The notes: a model not told the origin generated them from the sequence alone. Shown: positions 55,801 to 63,227, counted from the stretch's first letter. The stretch: DNA of 64,000 bases from Firmicutes bacterium HGW-Firmicutes-4 (GCA_002841405.1 PGZR01000001.1:1-64000); one strand, 5' to 3'. Numbers and translations are program-made.

Positions 55801-56014
55801 CCTGGGGATAGGCTCCTGGTCCGGTTTGACTAGTGCCAGTGAGGGTGACCGTTCCGAAAGCTGGATCAACATCGGCCAGGGTAACATTGACGGTAGACCC
55901 ATTTGTTCCTAAACTGTTATTCGCCGTTTGCGCGAAAACCGCGGCCTGGGGTAGGATGGTATTTAATACCAATACCAATGAAAGTACGACTGCCAGGTTC
56001 TTAAATTTTTTCAT
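46859..56014 (-). CDS. Giant InlB-B-repeat (Flg_new_2) surface protein, 3051 residues
   Basis: A Sec signal peptide (about 1-30, ending AAVFAQ) precedes more than 30 repeats of an InlB-B-like fold. Each repeats the pattern GGTVxGxGxYxxGxxVTLTAxPxxGYxFxxWxxxxG (typical units 65-80 residues). These domains are known from adhesins and cell-surface proteins. No LPxTG anchor is present; the tail is basic (HPGLPHRGRNK). An Ala-rich hydrophobic segment near 1568-1590 and an Asp-Pro-rich linker near 1620-1635 divide it into two halves. A 154-residue tandem repeat occurs in the second half. RBS GGAGAG upstream. Ligand unknown. Confidence 0.9.
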   Translation of the reverse strand: MKKFKNLAVVLSLVLVLNTILPQAAVFAQTANNSLGTNGSTVNVTLADVDPAFGTVTLTGTSQTGPGAYPQGSVLKVDAVANPGYAVYLISASMGGLIYETPLTPTTFNLTDDTVISVTFYAVTPPPVSTVEVQVEDLNPTLGNVTFSGANGQTGNGAYPTGSTLNINVTPVNGFKVTSITAAFADGTSQEVDNQPTADFILHDDVIISFSFEGAYNIVVESSDPTRGTVFNESGSYSLLDSIYLYAMPNPGYECNGYYFTDPNNYSSYTPYTQPVNVPVTESGTYQMIFEPTMCSVAVVSDGNGTVTGGGNVANGSKVTLTATPDSGYKFSQWTDQNNAVVGTSATLNIPVTDNITYTASFIPDTVVIQVSGTPTSGGTVSGDGTYVSGATVTLTATPTAGYTFVNWINSESQAVVSKKASYAFTASDATAGIYAAVFQATQIPVKISTIASPAALQTITVTPVSGNYASGTVLALSAGSTDSGVTFSGWYANGILLSKSPAFSYTVTEPVLINAVFGTNWGSVIVLGNPFSSRNVDIEVQPIGTNLSFNGSSDTYDFINWTNSAGKVVSTDPNLTVQVQKGLQTFIANVTPKTFTISVAATPTPGGTAQVTSATSITYGKTATVVATPANGYSFTGWTDGDTGQSVSTDQTYVFEPSKNTRLIANFSQQGYTLSLTANPTNGGTVSSGGTNLVYGQVVNIQASPADGYVFSGWVDGSGNTVSNKPDASITITGNQALTANFSAVQYPITVTPSPATGGTVAGGGTFEDGASVTLTAIPNANYNFIRWTQGDSDLAVSTNPQYTFTASEASQGQYTAVFAPETYLVNISMVAQKSIEDQVSVSPAKDIYSYGTVLNMAANTTNTEILFLGWFEDGKLISKTADFNYTVTQATNLVAVFVTDYGAIITQGDPAAAKKTDILIGPKNTTKTISAETSPNYDFTNWTDAAGIVYPDDTFDVTIGPDLVVTYVAHYTPKTFTVVAAGQTPGGTVSQSQASVLYGQSLTVTATPDMGYTFVSWTDALADPQPGAVLSTDANWILQPDANMSLQANFAPIAYTVGINTAASGGGTAAWTNYPTDGPFYGDVITAVATPDANYVFDGWVNALGDIVSMDSTFDVTVTGNDTLTAQFHTSQNSIGAAANPTTMGTVNGGGTYAYRTQATLTAIPNTGFEFVNWTNNLDDTVITTSELVVNVANDVIYTANFDVLQCPVTLTPVDPGRSVYGSVAMAVYENGVLAPAGTIPEYGDKVVLTATANQTMPNVIFKDYLDSTGTLISYDAVYTIDAITESLAIQYDFVQEYTVTVPVSAEWTDNYQRNLLPGVVPQVTQFPNSGVTGNFKDSITLNYGTVDPNLVFDGWYTDEETPILVSSAPSFNYQLLDSTPLVARLHLKDIGILVENAYVADQTIPGVDLNGGEVSGSGYRNVGESVNISSTVDANYSFENWTQGSTTLSKKTSFNYTVAGQPGIDAPPIQANYSPNACYLTLNVSPKGGGQAAPSGYYPYGTLVTISQGNQAGYAFSHFEDSNGNTLKSVTSNTKAGTLTLYMTGNTTVVAVYKESSGSEAQRIVKIAAAAATAAAIAAGIAAAIYFGGDELLADGALDLAEVALEDLGEVAGGVVDHNPPDPDPDPDNPDDKTDILITAAASPVDAGTAIGGETYRVGEMAVLKATANPGWVFENWSSEGAVVIDDPEAKSISFLVDEADEGSVLTAHFKQEFTITTSATPEIGGTITPTEKVVSGKTAIVTATPNEGYLFNGWYENGVQVSTEESYTLEAVAADHNLTAQFEAGFEVTLIADPVAMDTLVTFTGNGLSKAGEHTITAALLGAEAENYVFNGWYVNLTDPAPVSADETYTFNITADTSYIASYSEQYTITTSATPAEGGTVTPTEQVIAGGTATVTATANEGYLFDGWYENGVQVSTEETYTLEAVAADHSLTAQFEAGFNVTLTADPVAMDTLVTFTGNGLSQTGEHTITATLIDTETENYVFNGWYVNLADLEPVSTEESYTFNLTADTSYIASYSEQYTITTSATPEEGGTVSPSQQVTVGNDATVTATPNEGYVFDGWYEGEAQVSEDESYTLTAVAADHSLTAQFELGANVALTADPTTMESLVTLTGNGLSQMGEHTITATLDDAETDNYIFKGWFSALTDDVPASTSETYTFDLTADVSYIASYQENAFTVTAKSADETQGTVTQTGTSPYKLSDSVTVSAVIEKGYSFANWTDENSAVVTKTADYTFDVTENTTLTANFEAEPAVTIQVQCDYVEGGTVTSDDKDIPETGLVITNGESVTLKAEEKKGYEFEGWYENGKEVEKKDAYTFTAAKDRTLVAAFSHKGIMALAFPDPLEGGRVYKVYQTSETKDEFYLNAVPFTGYEFVGWYDIAGIKVCDTPEYDFVAYYSRVLFAKFKLEQVAVNVGITPDGGGTVSGTGTYDYGTAVTLTATPEEGYIFNGFMDATGNRLSSDAVYVFTLRAEADLTASFSPQTYTMTTTVNDPALGTVANSDSDEVYPAGAVVSLKASPASGSQFVGWFENGQCVSQTPNYSFTATADRNLEADFSNEEFVLTLMADPVTGGTLSGEGGYNPSSEADQASIAAVALPGYSFTAWMDADTGEQVSTLSSDAITLTKDTNLTAVFTPNVYQVELTVGDGGNAAGNGYYNFGDTVNLSATAKDGYSFAGWMITDAQGTQSCISSDGDYTFTLNEDWINLAPITISATFKNTKGALIIPLAEEYLRGNIARGYHLDATAGNQTTVEAIPGYGYEFTNWTDVKGNVVSPEAVYTFTVTGDTVLIAHFKSNATVKLSVTEQSVLQGKALLVGDLIAGEKTVESGQYVMAYAVAYPGYKFLHWVNQNGLKLSNARSYPFRIYEDTTLTAVFEKTTHDISANVDPHGAGYITGQQTYAYGDTATLTAIPTELGYIFGYWSDENGRIKGAISPVFKTTVNGSKTYTAHFVQGKYSITAKAVPEQGGTVSGGGSFGQEEAVTLMAVANTGYQFDGWFVGGTSVSTAASWAFDATESIDAEAHFSTIPLSDSDGPSRPHPGLPHRGRNK
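49489..50874 (-). repeat. Three tandem 462-bp (154-residue) units within the surface protein gene
   Basis: The same sequence start recurs at 49489, 49951 and 50413, spacing exactly 462 bases (154 codons). The units encode two InlB-like modules each, with nearly identical wording such as VTATxNEGYLFDGWYENGVQVS. The conservation at DNA level shows recent duplication; copy number may vary among strains. Confidence 0.85.
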
Positions 56015-56463
56015 TTTCTCTCCTCTGTTTCCGATGGACTGATTTGGGGGATAACATGACTGAAATTAAACGTTTCTTTTTTCTGCCTTTTCATTCTTTG
56101 TTAGCGACTTGGTCAAGACCATAAGCAGAGGTGTTCACCCTGCCAGATCAATTTTATTCACAAATTTTCTTACCCGGTTTTAAATACTGGAAACACCGTA
56201 AATCAATAGACTGTATAAATCTGCAAAAGACAGCTTATCTTTATTTCATCGACATAACGATACCTTTGCTTAAGTGTTTTACTGCCTATTTAAATAATAT
56301 TGAACTTCTTGTCTACAATTATTCCTCTGCACCCGATCGCTACATCGATCAATCTCTTTAATAAAAAGTCGTTGCGCAAATACAAATAGCCACCTCTCAT
56401 TTCTGATCGGTGGCTATTTGTATTAAATATAATACTGATATGATGCTTTCGGAACATTCTAGA
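56015..56463. other. Upstream region of the giant surface protein gene
   Basis: About 450 bases with no convincing gene. It must contain the promoter of the surface protein; I could not fix one. No cyclic-di-GMP or other known riboswitch pattern was found. A terminator for the permease gene occupies 56379-56424. Confidence 0.5.
56379..56424 (-). terminator. Hairpin after the APC permease gene
   Basis: Perfect 16-bp stem (arms 56379-56394 and 56409-56424) with a 14-base loop, about 40 bases downstream of the permease stop on the minus strand. The T-run is weak, but the stem is strong. Confidence 0.65.
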
Positions 56464-57888
56464 CTAACGGGGTTCGATGATCACATTCGTATTTTTAATT
56501 CCCATTCCAGCTTCTGTTTGTGATCTTAAATTCATTTCATGAACATCTGCTGTTTCGAACAACGATACTTTTTTAATCACTTTTACCCAGATCACTGAGT
56601 AGGCAATCAGTACGGCAAACAATCCAAAGAATATTTTGTAGACCAGAATTCTGGCATCACCTTCGGCAATATGCCAGATCATATAGACGTTACCAACGAT
56701 ACATAGAATCTGCGGTATCCCAAAGAGGGTCAACTTTTTATTGCGACCAGGCATGTCTGGATATTTTTTTCGCAGTACCAGCACTGAAATATTGACAAGA
56801 ATATATGAGGTCAACCAGAAACATGATGCCGCCAGCAGAATCGTCGCCAACCCTGAAGACTCGGTAAATCCGGTCACCATCATCGCCAGATCGCCAACAA
56901 AAATCAGTACCAGACCAGCTACAGGGATATTGTTTTTATTCTTTTTGACAAAAATTTTCGGCATCATATCATCTTGCGCCATTCCCGACAGAATTTTACT
57001 CACACTGCCCAGTACCGTATTGGCGGTACTGATACCAGCCAACAGGGTCACAATCCCCATCCAATAAAGACCAATATCGCCCAACAGGTTTTCGGCAAAT
57101 AACATATGCGGCATCGGCGAACTTGCCAGGGCTTCCAGAGTCACATAATGAGTCATCCCGACACCAAGCATGGCTTGAACAGCAAACAGTAAGATCAGGC
57201 CAAGAATCATTGACAGAGTCACATCACGTTTTGGGTTTTTCAAATCTTTGGCCATTGGGATAACAAATTCAATTCCAATGAACAACCAAAATGCCAAAGC
57301 TGCCAGAGAAGCATAACCACTGATCCCGGTCACCGGCGGTGGGGTTTGTTGAGCGGCTGTAATCACTGTCCCGGTCCCCAGATTAAAGAAACTGATAATT
57401 CCCAGAGCAATCAATGAACCAATTAGTAATACAACCACCACATTCTGAACCTTGGCAAAAATATCCACACCATTGTAATTAACAAAAAATAAAATAGCCA
57501 GTAACAAAACACTGATAATGGGTGCTGGGATCATCGGCAAAAAGATCTGATTGATCACCATCCCGCACATCGCCATTTCTACCGATGATGCCAGAATCAT
57601 GGTAATTACATAGGCTGACAAGTTAGAAATAATCGAAGCCACTGGACCAAGTCCCGCCAGCGTATACTGGCCAAGGCCACCTTCCACATCTGGCATAATC
57701 GCATGAAGTTCGCCAAATGTCAGTGATAGCATCACATTCAAAAAAAGTACAATGCCTAACGAAATAATAAATCCAGAACCTGCTAAACCCATTCCCTGAC
57801 CCAGTAACAGCAAACAGCTTGTTGCGACAATCAGACCAACACAGACCGATACCGCAGAGCCTAAACCTAATTTTTTTTGATTCTCCAT
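56464..57888 (-). CDS. APC family amino acid/amine permease
   Basis: 474 residues with about 12 hydrophobic segments. Starts SAVSVCVGLIVATSCLLLLGQGMGLAG, the first helix of APC transporters, with the usual helix-break GxG, and ends with a polar tail. Substrate unknown. It lies beside a one-carbon methyltransferase cluster, so a methylated amine or an amino acid acting as methyl donor may be imported. That is inference. AAGGAG ribosome binding site. A structured leader of about 150 bases precedes it. Confidence 0.85.
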   Translation of the reverse strand: MENQKKLGLGSAVSVCVGLIVATSCLLLLGQGMGLAGSGFIISLGIVLFLNVMLSLTFGELHAIMPDVEGGLGQYTLAGLGPVASIISNLSAYVITMILASSVEMAMCGMVINQIFLPMIPAPIISVLLLAILFFVNYNGVDIFAKVQNVVVVLLIGSLIALGIISFFNLGTGTVITAAQQTPPPVTGISGYASLAALAFWLFIGIEFVIPMAKDLKNPKRDVTLSMILGLILLFAVQAMLGVGMTHYVTLEALASSPMPHMLFAENLLGDIGLYWMGIVTLLAGISTANTVLGSVSKILSGMAQDDMMPKIFVKKNKNNIPVAGLVLIFVGDLAMMVTGFTESSGLATILLAASCFWLTSYILVNISVLVLRKKYPDMPGRNKKLTLFGIPQILCIVGNVYMIWHIAEGDARILVYKIFFGLFAVLIAYSVIWVKVIKKVSLFETADVHEMNLRSQTEAGMGIKNTNVIIEPR

Positions 57889-57969
57889 AATAATCTCCTT
57901 CTAATGTTTCTTCGCACTTTACTTCTTCATTGAAAAAAGTGCCTTGATGGTGTTCTATTAACTATATAA

Positions 57970-58121
57970 AAAGATGCTCAAATATCACATCTGGATATCT
58001 GAGCATCTTTGCTCCCATTTTTATTCAGCTAGCACGATCCTAAAATATGATGAGAAACACCTATTTGTATTTCTCATCACTGCCCGGAAAACCGCCGCCC
58101 ACACGCAAGCTTAGTTTTCCG
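57970..58121 (-). promoter_or_regulatory. Structured leader of the APC permease gene (possible attenuator or riboswitch)
   Basis: Three stems in order along the minus strand: 58121-58085 (CGGAAAAC / GTTTTCCG), 58078-58049 (12 bp, GATGAGAAATAC / GTGTTTCTCATC, with a U-G pair that only forms in the minus-strand RNA), and 58010-57970 (AAAGATGCTCA / TGAGCATCTTT), which is followed by TTTT. The last is an intrinsic terminator placed upstream of the permease start. I do not recognise a known riboswitch class. Confidence 0.6.
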
Positions 58122-58131
58122 ATAAAAATAA

Positions 58132-58182
58132 AAAGACAAGACAGTTGATTCCCCAATGGAAAATCAGACTGCTTTGTCTTTC
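58132..58182 (-). terminator. Intrinsic terminator of the lipoprotein gene
   Basis: On the minus strand a stem of GAAAGACAAAGCAGTCTGATT type pairs with its reverse, with a mismatch, and a TTTTTATTTTTAT tail follows. Confidence 0.7.
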
Positions 58183-58253
58183 TGATATTACTATACTCTA
58201 TTTTGTTTGGCTTTTATTGTAAAAATCGGAACACATTAAAAAATTTGCACTTT

Positions 58254-58784
58254 TTATTCAATCGGAATCCTAATCTGTGCAATCTCTCTTCCCTTTCCTC
58301 TGATAAAGGTAACGTTGAGATTTTTACTATCTGTTTCCAGGCCATAGGCAATGCTGGCTGAGCAGCTGGCGCCAATGGGTGTTTCCTGAATCATCCGGTT
58401 GGGATCTTTGATATTATATGTCTCCAGAATATTACCTTCCTCATCTGTTACGACAAAGTCTCCCTGGGCTAAAAAGAACTCCATATTATTTCTTTTTTCA
58501 TAACTGATATTTTCGTAGCTGAAATCCAGAAACACCACCTGTTTAGGATCAGACGCTGAGTTTGCATTTCTTTCTGGGGTTGATCTTGCCCCGTTAATGG
58601 TGAGACTATAATCGCCATTGACTGTGGTTACCAAAAAAGGCTCATTTAAGACCATTTCCGGCAATTTCTTTGCAGTACTTGGGATATCATTCCCTTGATT
58701 ATTGAAGGACGCTTCTATTCCACAGCCGGTGAATTCGAAAACCACTAAACCTAAAACCAGAAGCATTATACCTATTTTTTTCAT
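58254..58784 (-). CDS. Lipoprotein, DUF4352-like
   Basis: 176 residues. A type II signal peptide (MKKIGIMLLVLGLVVFEFTGC) is followed by a beta-rich domain. The pattern QVVFLDFSYENISYEKRNNMEFF and the later TYNIKD and GASCSASIAYGLE resemble small immunoglobulin-like lipoproteins of the DUF4352/DUF5067 type, but I am not certain of the family. Monocistronic, with its own terminator. No functional link to the neighbours is seen. Confidence 0.75.
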   Translation of the reverse strand: MKKIGIMLLVLGLVVFEFTGCGIEASFNNQGNDIPSTAKKLPEMVLNEPFLVTTVNGDYSLTINGARSTPERNANSASDPKQVVFLDFSYENISYEKRNNMEFFLAQGDFVVTDEEGNILETYNIKDPNRMIQETPIGASCSASIAYGLETDSKNLNVTFIRGKGREIAQIRIPIE

Positions 58785-58869
58785 TCTCGACCTCCGTATG
58801 CCTAAATTATAGCCCCGTTGAAAGCGGAAGGCAAGGAGAAAACAGTCATTGCTACGGCGCTGAAACTAA

Positions 58870-58916
58870 AAAATCACCCTTAGCAACGATGATTTTTCGT
58901 AATCCAGGGTGATTTT
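58870..58916 (-). terminator. Intrinsic terminator of the methyltransferase gene at 58956
   Basis: Stem aaaatcaccct / agggtgatttt (11 bp) with a branched interior, and a T/A-rich tail on both sides. It lies about 40 bases after the stop of the methyl-THF:corrinoid methyltransferase gene. Confidence 0.7.
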
Positions 58917-58955
58917 ATTTTTCATTCCATTGAGTGCTTTATTTGTTATCTTGTC

Positions 58956-59762
58956 TTACTTTGGCATCGCACCGATTTTGCCAGCCCGGTAGGCCTTACT
59001 GTATTTTCGGCAATGTTTATCATGACCCAACAAAGCTTCAGTAGCAAAAATGGTTCCCATCATGTCACGATTCATGGGATCCATCACAGCTGAATCCATA
59101 CCGGCCTGAATGGCAAACGCCATGGCATTTTTATTGATCAGTGCACGGACGGGTAAGCCAAAAGAAATATTGCTGATGGCACCGGTCACATGAATGGTCG
59201 GGTATAGCGCTTTGATGGCAGCAATTTCTGCAACAAAATTTAATAAGGATTGATTGTCGGTTGACAATGCCATTACACAGGGGTCAATATGCATCCGATC
59301 CGGATTAATACCATATTTAGCGGCTTTTTCAACCATGCTTTTGGTAATGTCCAGCTTTGTCTGCAAATCAGTAGGAATTCCGTTATTATCGCAGGTCAGT
59401 CCCACCACTTCCCAGCTATTGCCTTCCATTAACGGTAGCAGTACCTCACATTTTTCGCCTTCTTCAGAGATGGAATTAAGCATCCCTGGTTTGTTGGCAT
59501 ATTTTATAACCGCCTCAATCACCCGGGGATTGGGACTATCAATACATAAGGGTGTATCGGTGGCATCCTGCACCACTTCCATCAACCATTTAAGGGTTTC
59601 GATTTCGTATTCCGGGGCCGTGCTGGCACACACGTCGATAAAATCTGCTCCGGCCTCGGTCTGTTTTACGGCCCGATCGGCGATAAAGGCCGCATCTCTT
59701 TTTTCAATGGCTTCCTTCACAGCGGGAATGGTGCCATTAATTTTTTCTCCAATAATAATCAT
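58956..59762 (-). CDS. Methyltetrahydrofolate:corrinoid protein methyltransferase (MtgA/MtvA type)
   Basis: 268 residues of the pterin-binding TIM-barrel family: MIIIGEKINGTIPAV, ADFIDVCASTAPEYE, CIDSPNPRVIEAV (Asp and Asn of the pterin site), NSISEEGEKCEVLLPLM and AISNISFGLPVRALIN. It transfers a methyl group between the corrinoid protein and tetrahydrofolate in methyl-donor metabolism of acetogens. Probably acts with the corrinoid protein at 63228 and the UroD-type enzyme at 60797. Starts after GGAG. CobW-like gene follows upstream. Confidence 0.9.
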   Translation of the reverse strand: MIIIGEKINGTIPAVKEAIEKRDAAFIADRAVKQTEAGADFIDVCASTAPEYEIETLKWLMEVVQDATDTPLCIDSPNPRVIEAVIKYANKPGMLNSISEEGEKCEVLLPLMEGNSWEVVGLTCDNNGIPTDLQTKLDITKSMVEKAAKYGINPDRMHIDPCVMALSTDNQSLLNFVAEIAAIKALYPTIHVTGAISNISFGLPVRALINKNAMAFAIQAGMDSAVMDPMNRDMMGTIFATEALLGHDKHCRKYSKAYRAGKIGAMPK

Positions 59763-59815
59763 CTGTATCTCCTTGTCTTTGTTTATCCAAATCTCTCTTC
59801 GCTTAAATTTTGGTT

Positions 59816-60733
59816 TTAAATACTCACCGGAGTATCTCCCAAATACTTTTTCCAGAGTTTGAGCAAATCGCTGATCATCCGGATTCCCACCGCTGAAATC
59901 AGTACAATTTCTGTTTGTTCAACGGGTTTCGTCCAGGGCTTCAGTACCGCCAACTTATTGACGCAACTCACTTCAAAAATACCCTGATCAGTTTTAACAA
60001 AACCTTTGATCCGATGAGTCGAACCTTTGATTTCATTTATAAATTGCTCAAATATATCTAAGTCGAGGACGGCTTCTGTTTTTAAAATACAGCTATGGGG
60101 ACGACTTTCCCAGGTGTTTTCCGAAGGCCTGGCTACTAATTCTGCGCTTTTCATCGTCTTCACCAGCTCAGCCAAAGGCACCTCGCAAAAAGAGGTCGGA
60201 TAGATCTCCGCCGCCGAATTGATACTCTGAATTTTTTCCGCAATTGCCTGAAGGGTTTCGGCATTTTGCAGATCGGCTTTATTGATAATGACCTTGCTGG
60301 CATAGATGATCTGTTTTTCCAGTGCGGCGATCACTTCAAACTGTTTGAGAAAATAAACCCCATCCACAATACAGATGGAACCGGCATAATCATAGGCTTT
60401 ACCCGAAATTTTTGTCACCGTCTCGAGGATAACCCCCATATTGGAAGGATCTGCCACCCCAGAAGATTCCACAAACACCACTTCCAATGGATGATTTAAA
60501 AATTCCGCCAGGCCTTTGATGAAATTTTCTTTGAGACAGGCACAGAAAACCGAACCATTATTTAATTCAATCAGATCAAAATCTTCGGTTTTGATCAATT
60601 GTCCATCAATCCCAGTCTCCCCAAATTCATTCATCAGAACGCCGATTTTTCGACCTTCATATTCACGTAAAAGTTTTTTCAACAGCGTGGTTTTTCCGGC
60701 ACCCAAAAATCCGGTCAATAAGATCAGCTTCAT
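59816..60733 (-). CDS. CobW/G3E-family GTP-binding protein
   Basis: 305 residues: Walker A TGFLGAGKTTLLKKLL, switch II-like EFGETGIDG, the CxxC-type segment NGSVFCACLKENF, SSGVADPSNMG and the guanine motif INKADLQNAE. CobW C-terminal domain about 215-305. G3E GTPases deliver metals or insert them in target enzymes; here a zinc or cobalamin-related role for the neighbouring methyltransferases is likely by context. ATG 60733 follows GAGGAG by 7 bases; TTG 60748 overlaps it. Lies between the two methyltransferase genes. Confidence 0.85.
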   Translation of the reverse strand: MKLILLTGFLGAGKTTLLKKLLREYEGRKIGVLMNEFGETGIDGQLIKTEDFDLIELNNGSVFCACLKENFIKGLAEFLNHPLEVVFVESSGVADPSNMGVILETVTKISGKAYDYAGSICIVDGVYFLKQFEVIAALEKQIIYASKVIINKADLQNAETLQAIAEKIQSINSAAEIYPTSFCEVPLAELVKTMKSAELVARPSENTWESRPHSCILKTEAVLDLDIFEQFINEIKGSTHRIKGFVKTDQGIFEVSCVNKLAVLKPWTKPVEQTEIVLISAVGIRMISDLLKLWKKYLGDTPVSI

Positions 60734-60796
60734 TCTCTTTCTCCTCAACAGTCATCAGAAAAGCAGCGTTTGCTTTCGATTCAATCGCAATTTTGA

Positions 60797-62146
60797 TTAT
60801 AGATATTGTTTCACTGCTTCAATTAATTCCTGCTTGCTGGGAATAATCGATGACCACTGCAGTTTCCCATTTATATAAGTGGAAGGCAAATGTTGAACCC
60901 CCATTTTTTTGGTTCGGGCAATATCCACTTTATTGGTATATTTATATTCTTTAATCTCAATCTGATCGCCAAACTCTTCTTCAGCCAGGTAGATGCCCTT
61001 GACCATGTAGGTACAGGCCGCACATGTGGCTGAGTCCAGGGTAAAGATTTCAATCAGGGGTTTCACCAGTTTGTCATAATCCGGCAGTTCCACTGGGATA
61101 TCTTCATCGACGGCCTCATAGTTTTCGATCATTTTTCGGACTGTTTCGGTTTGCTTAATCGCCTGAACGGTGGCCACGGTATTATCGATGGGAACATTGT
61201 AAGGCATGTCACAACCGGGGCTGACAATCAGATTATGATGGTCAATCTGATCTAACATCTCAACAACAAATTTCATATTGTCCTGCTGATTACCGAACAG
61301 CAACGTGGTTGTCAGGGGGATATTTCCACCGATGGTGATATTATACTGATCCGTGATTTTTTTGGCTTCGTAAATATTGACATTCTCATCAATGGAGATT
61401 CCGTCGGGATTGGTTCGGCACATCACCTCCATCTGAACCGTCGCATCGCCGCAAACAAAGAAACTGCTTAATGCCCCTTTGCTGCGGATAAAATCAAAGG
61501 CTGCCTGGAAGGGTTCCAGAAATAGTGCCTCAATTGATTTCGGTGAAATCTGGCTGATCAGCGGATCCACCAGGGCGATCACATCCATGCCCGCATCGAT
61601 GTAGTAGGAGGACATGGCATTACAGACTTCCACGCAGAATCCCACCAGTTCTTTGACAAACTCCGGATACATCACAATGTCCATAAAGAACTCGCTGCCG
61701 CGGATGTGGGAGGCCAGGGTGACCGGTCCGCAAATCAGACCATACAGGGCGGTATCTTCCCCGACCGCCGCTTTCACCCGTTTCATCACATCCACCACCA
61801 TCGGTATGCGACCTTCGGTAATTTTGGGAATCTTGCATTTACAAGGTACCTTCAACTCACCGGCATAGGGATGACTCATCACCGATGGTGGATTATCTTC
61901 GGCCCATAACAACTCACAACCGAGAATCTCAGCTTCAATTTGAAGATCGAAGATCACCGGCATCCCATCCGGGGTATAAAGCTTATGAACTTCCATTAGT
62001 GAATCAAATAATTTATCACCGTCGGTTAATACTTCCCGGGCGGTATAACCTTTCAGAAAACCTGCATGGACTCCACTGAAAGGAACCCAAGGTACCTCGT
62101 CAACCATTTCGTGTCTTAATGTCTTTATAATTAGATCTTTTCCCAT
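60797..62146 (-). CDS. UroD-type corrinoid methyltransferase fused to a thioredoxin-like domain
   Basis: 449 residues. Residues 1-345 have the uroporphyrinogen-decarboxylase/MtaA fold: VPWVPFSGVHAGFL, YGLICGPVTLA, ALVDPLISQISP, and cysteines C232 (FFVCGDAT) and C312 (SPGCDMPYN), which match two zinc-ligand positions of MtaA-type methyltransferases; the third, a His two before C232, is Phe230. Residues 362-449 form a thioredoxin-like domain with C375-AA-C378 (CAAC). This end may be a redox partner. Likely a methyl donor:corrinoid or corrinoid:acceptor transferase. GAGG ribosome binding site. Confidence 0.85.
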   Translation of the reverse strand: MGKDLIIKTLRHEMVDEVPWVPFSGVHAGFLKGYTAREVLTDGDKLFDSLMEVHKLYTPDGMPVIFDLQIEAEILGCELLWAEDNPPSVMSHPYAGELKVPCKCKIPKITEGRIPMVVDVMKRVKAAVGEDTALYGLICGPVTLASHIRGSEFFMDIVMYPEFVKELVGFCVEVCNAMSSYYIDAGMDVIALVDPLISQISPKSIEALFLEPFQAAFDFIRSKGALSSFFVCGDATVQMEVMCRTNPDGISIDENVNIYEAKKITDQYNITIGGNIPLTTTLLFGNQQDNMKFVVEMLDQIDHHNLIVSPGCDMPYNVPIDNTVATVQAIKQTETVRKMIENYEAVDEDIPVELPDYDKLVKPLIEIFTLDSATCAACTYMVKGIYLAEEEFGDQIEIKEYKYTNKVDIARTKKMGVQHLPSTYINGKLQWSSIIPSKQELIEAVKQYL

Positions 62147-62241
62147 TTCTTACCTCTTTTAGTTCTAAATTTGTTTTTCATTGTCTAAATACTACGCAGC
62201 AATTAATAATGCTGGCCGAAATTCTTAACAAAGTCGCTATT

Positions 62242-63126
62242 TCAATCCCGAACCGACAAAGGCTCGGAATCGGCTGTTCGACTGACAAGAATCACCGACA
62301 CCAGCATCAACCCTGCTCCAGCAACCGTATTGCCATTCCATGGTTCACCGTATAATAAAATACCCATTACTAAGGTCACCACCGCCTCAAAGGCAATAAT
62401 CAGTGAGGTTTGGGTTGATCCGATTTTTTTGATCGCGAAGGTTACCATCTGCAAAACAAAGATGGTAATCCCTCCCAATGCCAGAGTGAAGACGATTCCT
62501 TTTACCGGCAATACTAAAAAGTTAGAATCACCTGAAAAAAGCCAACCCTGGATCCCGAAAAATGCAGCACTGATTCCTCCCAGGTAAAATATAATCACCC
62601 GGTTTTCAAGTTTTTTAAGGTTGCTTTTCTGGAGACTGACCAGATACATTCCATAGGCCAGACCCGATCCCAATGCCAACACACTACCCAAATTGACAAG
62701 ATCAAAATCGAAATTCATCAGGAACAGGATTCCGGTAATGGCAATGACCAGCGCAATCATTTTTGTCTGGTTAGGCTTTTCTTTAAAAACCAGGCCCATA
62801 ATCACCACCACAAAAAGTGGATACGAAAAATACAGCATGGTAGCCAGGCCCATCGGCATATAATTAAAGGACTGGGCCAATAAAAAGGTGGAACCACCAT
62901 ATCCAAATATCGAAAAGACAAAGAGTTCCAAAGCCTGTCTTGAGGTTACTCTGATCTTTTCTTTTTTTAGTATAAAGGTTAGTCCCAAGCCGATAAAAAC
63001 AACGGCATACCGATAAAATAAAATGGTGGTGGCATCCAATCCATCCAGCATTAAAGCCTTGGTTAATACCGGAATGAGACCTGCGGCCAATGCGGCTGCA
63101 ACGGCCGCAATGATTCCAGTTGACAT
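62242..63126 (-). CDS. EamA family transporter
   Basis: 294 residues with about ten hydrophobic segments in two EamA repeats (first repeat: VAAALAAGLIPVLTKALML; second: GLAYGMYLVSLQKSNLKKLEN onward). The drug/metabolite exporter family; substrate unknown. It has its own terminator-separated context: the corrinoid gene's terminator lies upstream. Could export a metabolite or import a methyl donor. Confidence 0.88.
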   Translation of the reverse strand: MSTGIIAAVAAALAAGLIPVLTKALMLDGLDATTILFYRYAVVFIGLGLTFILKKEKIRVTSRQALELFVFSIFGYGGSTFLLAQSFNYMPMGLATMLYFSYPLFVVVIMGLVFKEKPNQTKMIALVIAITGILFLMNFDFDLVNLGSVLALGSGLAYGMYLVSLQKSNLKKLENRVIIFYLGGISAAFFGIQGWLFSGDSNFLVLPVKGIVFTLALGGITIFVLQMVTFAIKKIGSTQTSLIIAFEAVVTLVMGILLYGEPWNGNTVAGAGLMLVSVILVSRTADSEPLSVRD

Positions 63127-63162
63127 ATTTGCCTCGTTTTTTCTAAATCCATATTTTTAAAA

Positions 63163-63184
63163 AGCACTCCTAAACCGGAGTGCT
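63163..63184 (-). terminator. Intrinsic terminator of the corrinoid protein gene
   Basis: Perfect 8-bp stem agcactcc / ggagtgct with a short loop, followed by a T-run on the minus strand, about 45 bases after the stop. Confidence 0.8.
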
Positions 63185-63227
63185 CTATCTGTCACAATCT
63201 TTAATGTCTCCGTCTATTTTTGCTTAA

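Noticed and set aside
56015-56463. Cyclic-di-GMP riboswitch upstream of the giant surface protein
   Set aside because: No class I or class II core sequence was found on the minus strand.
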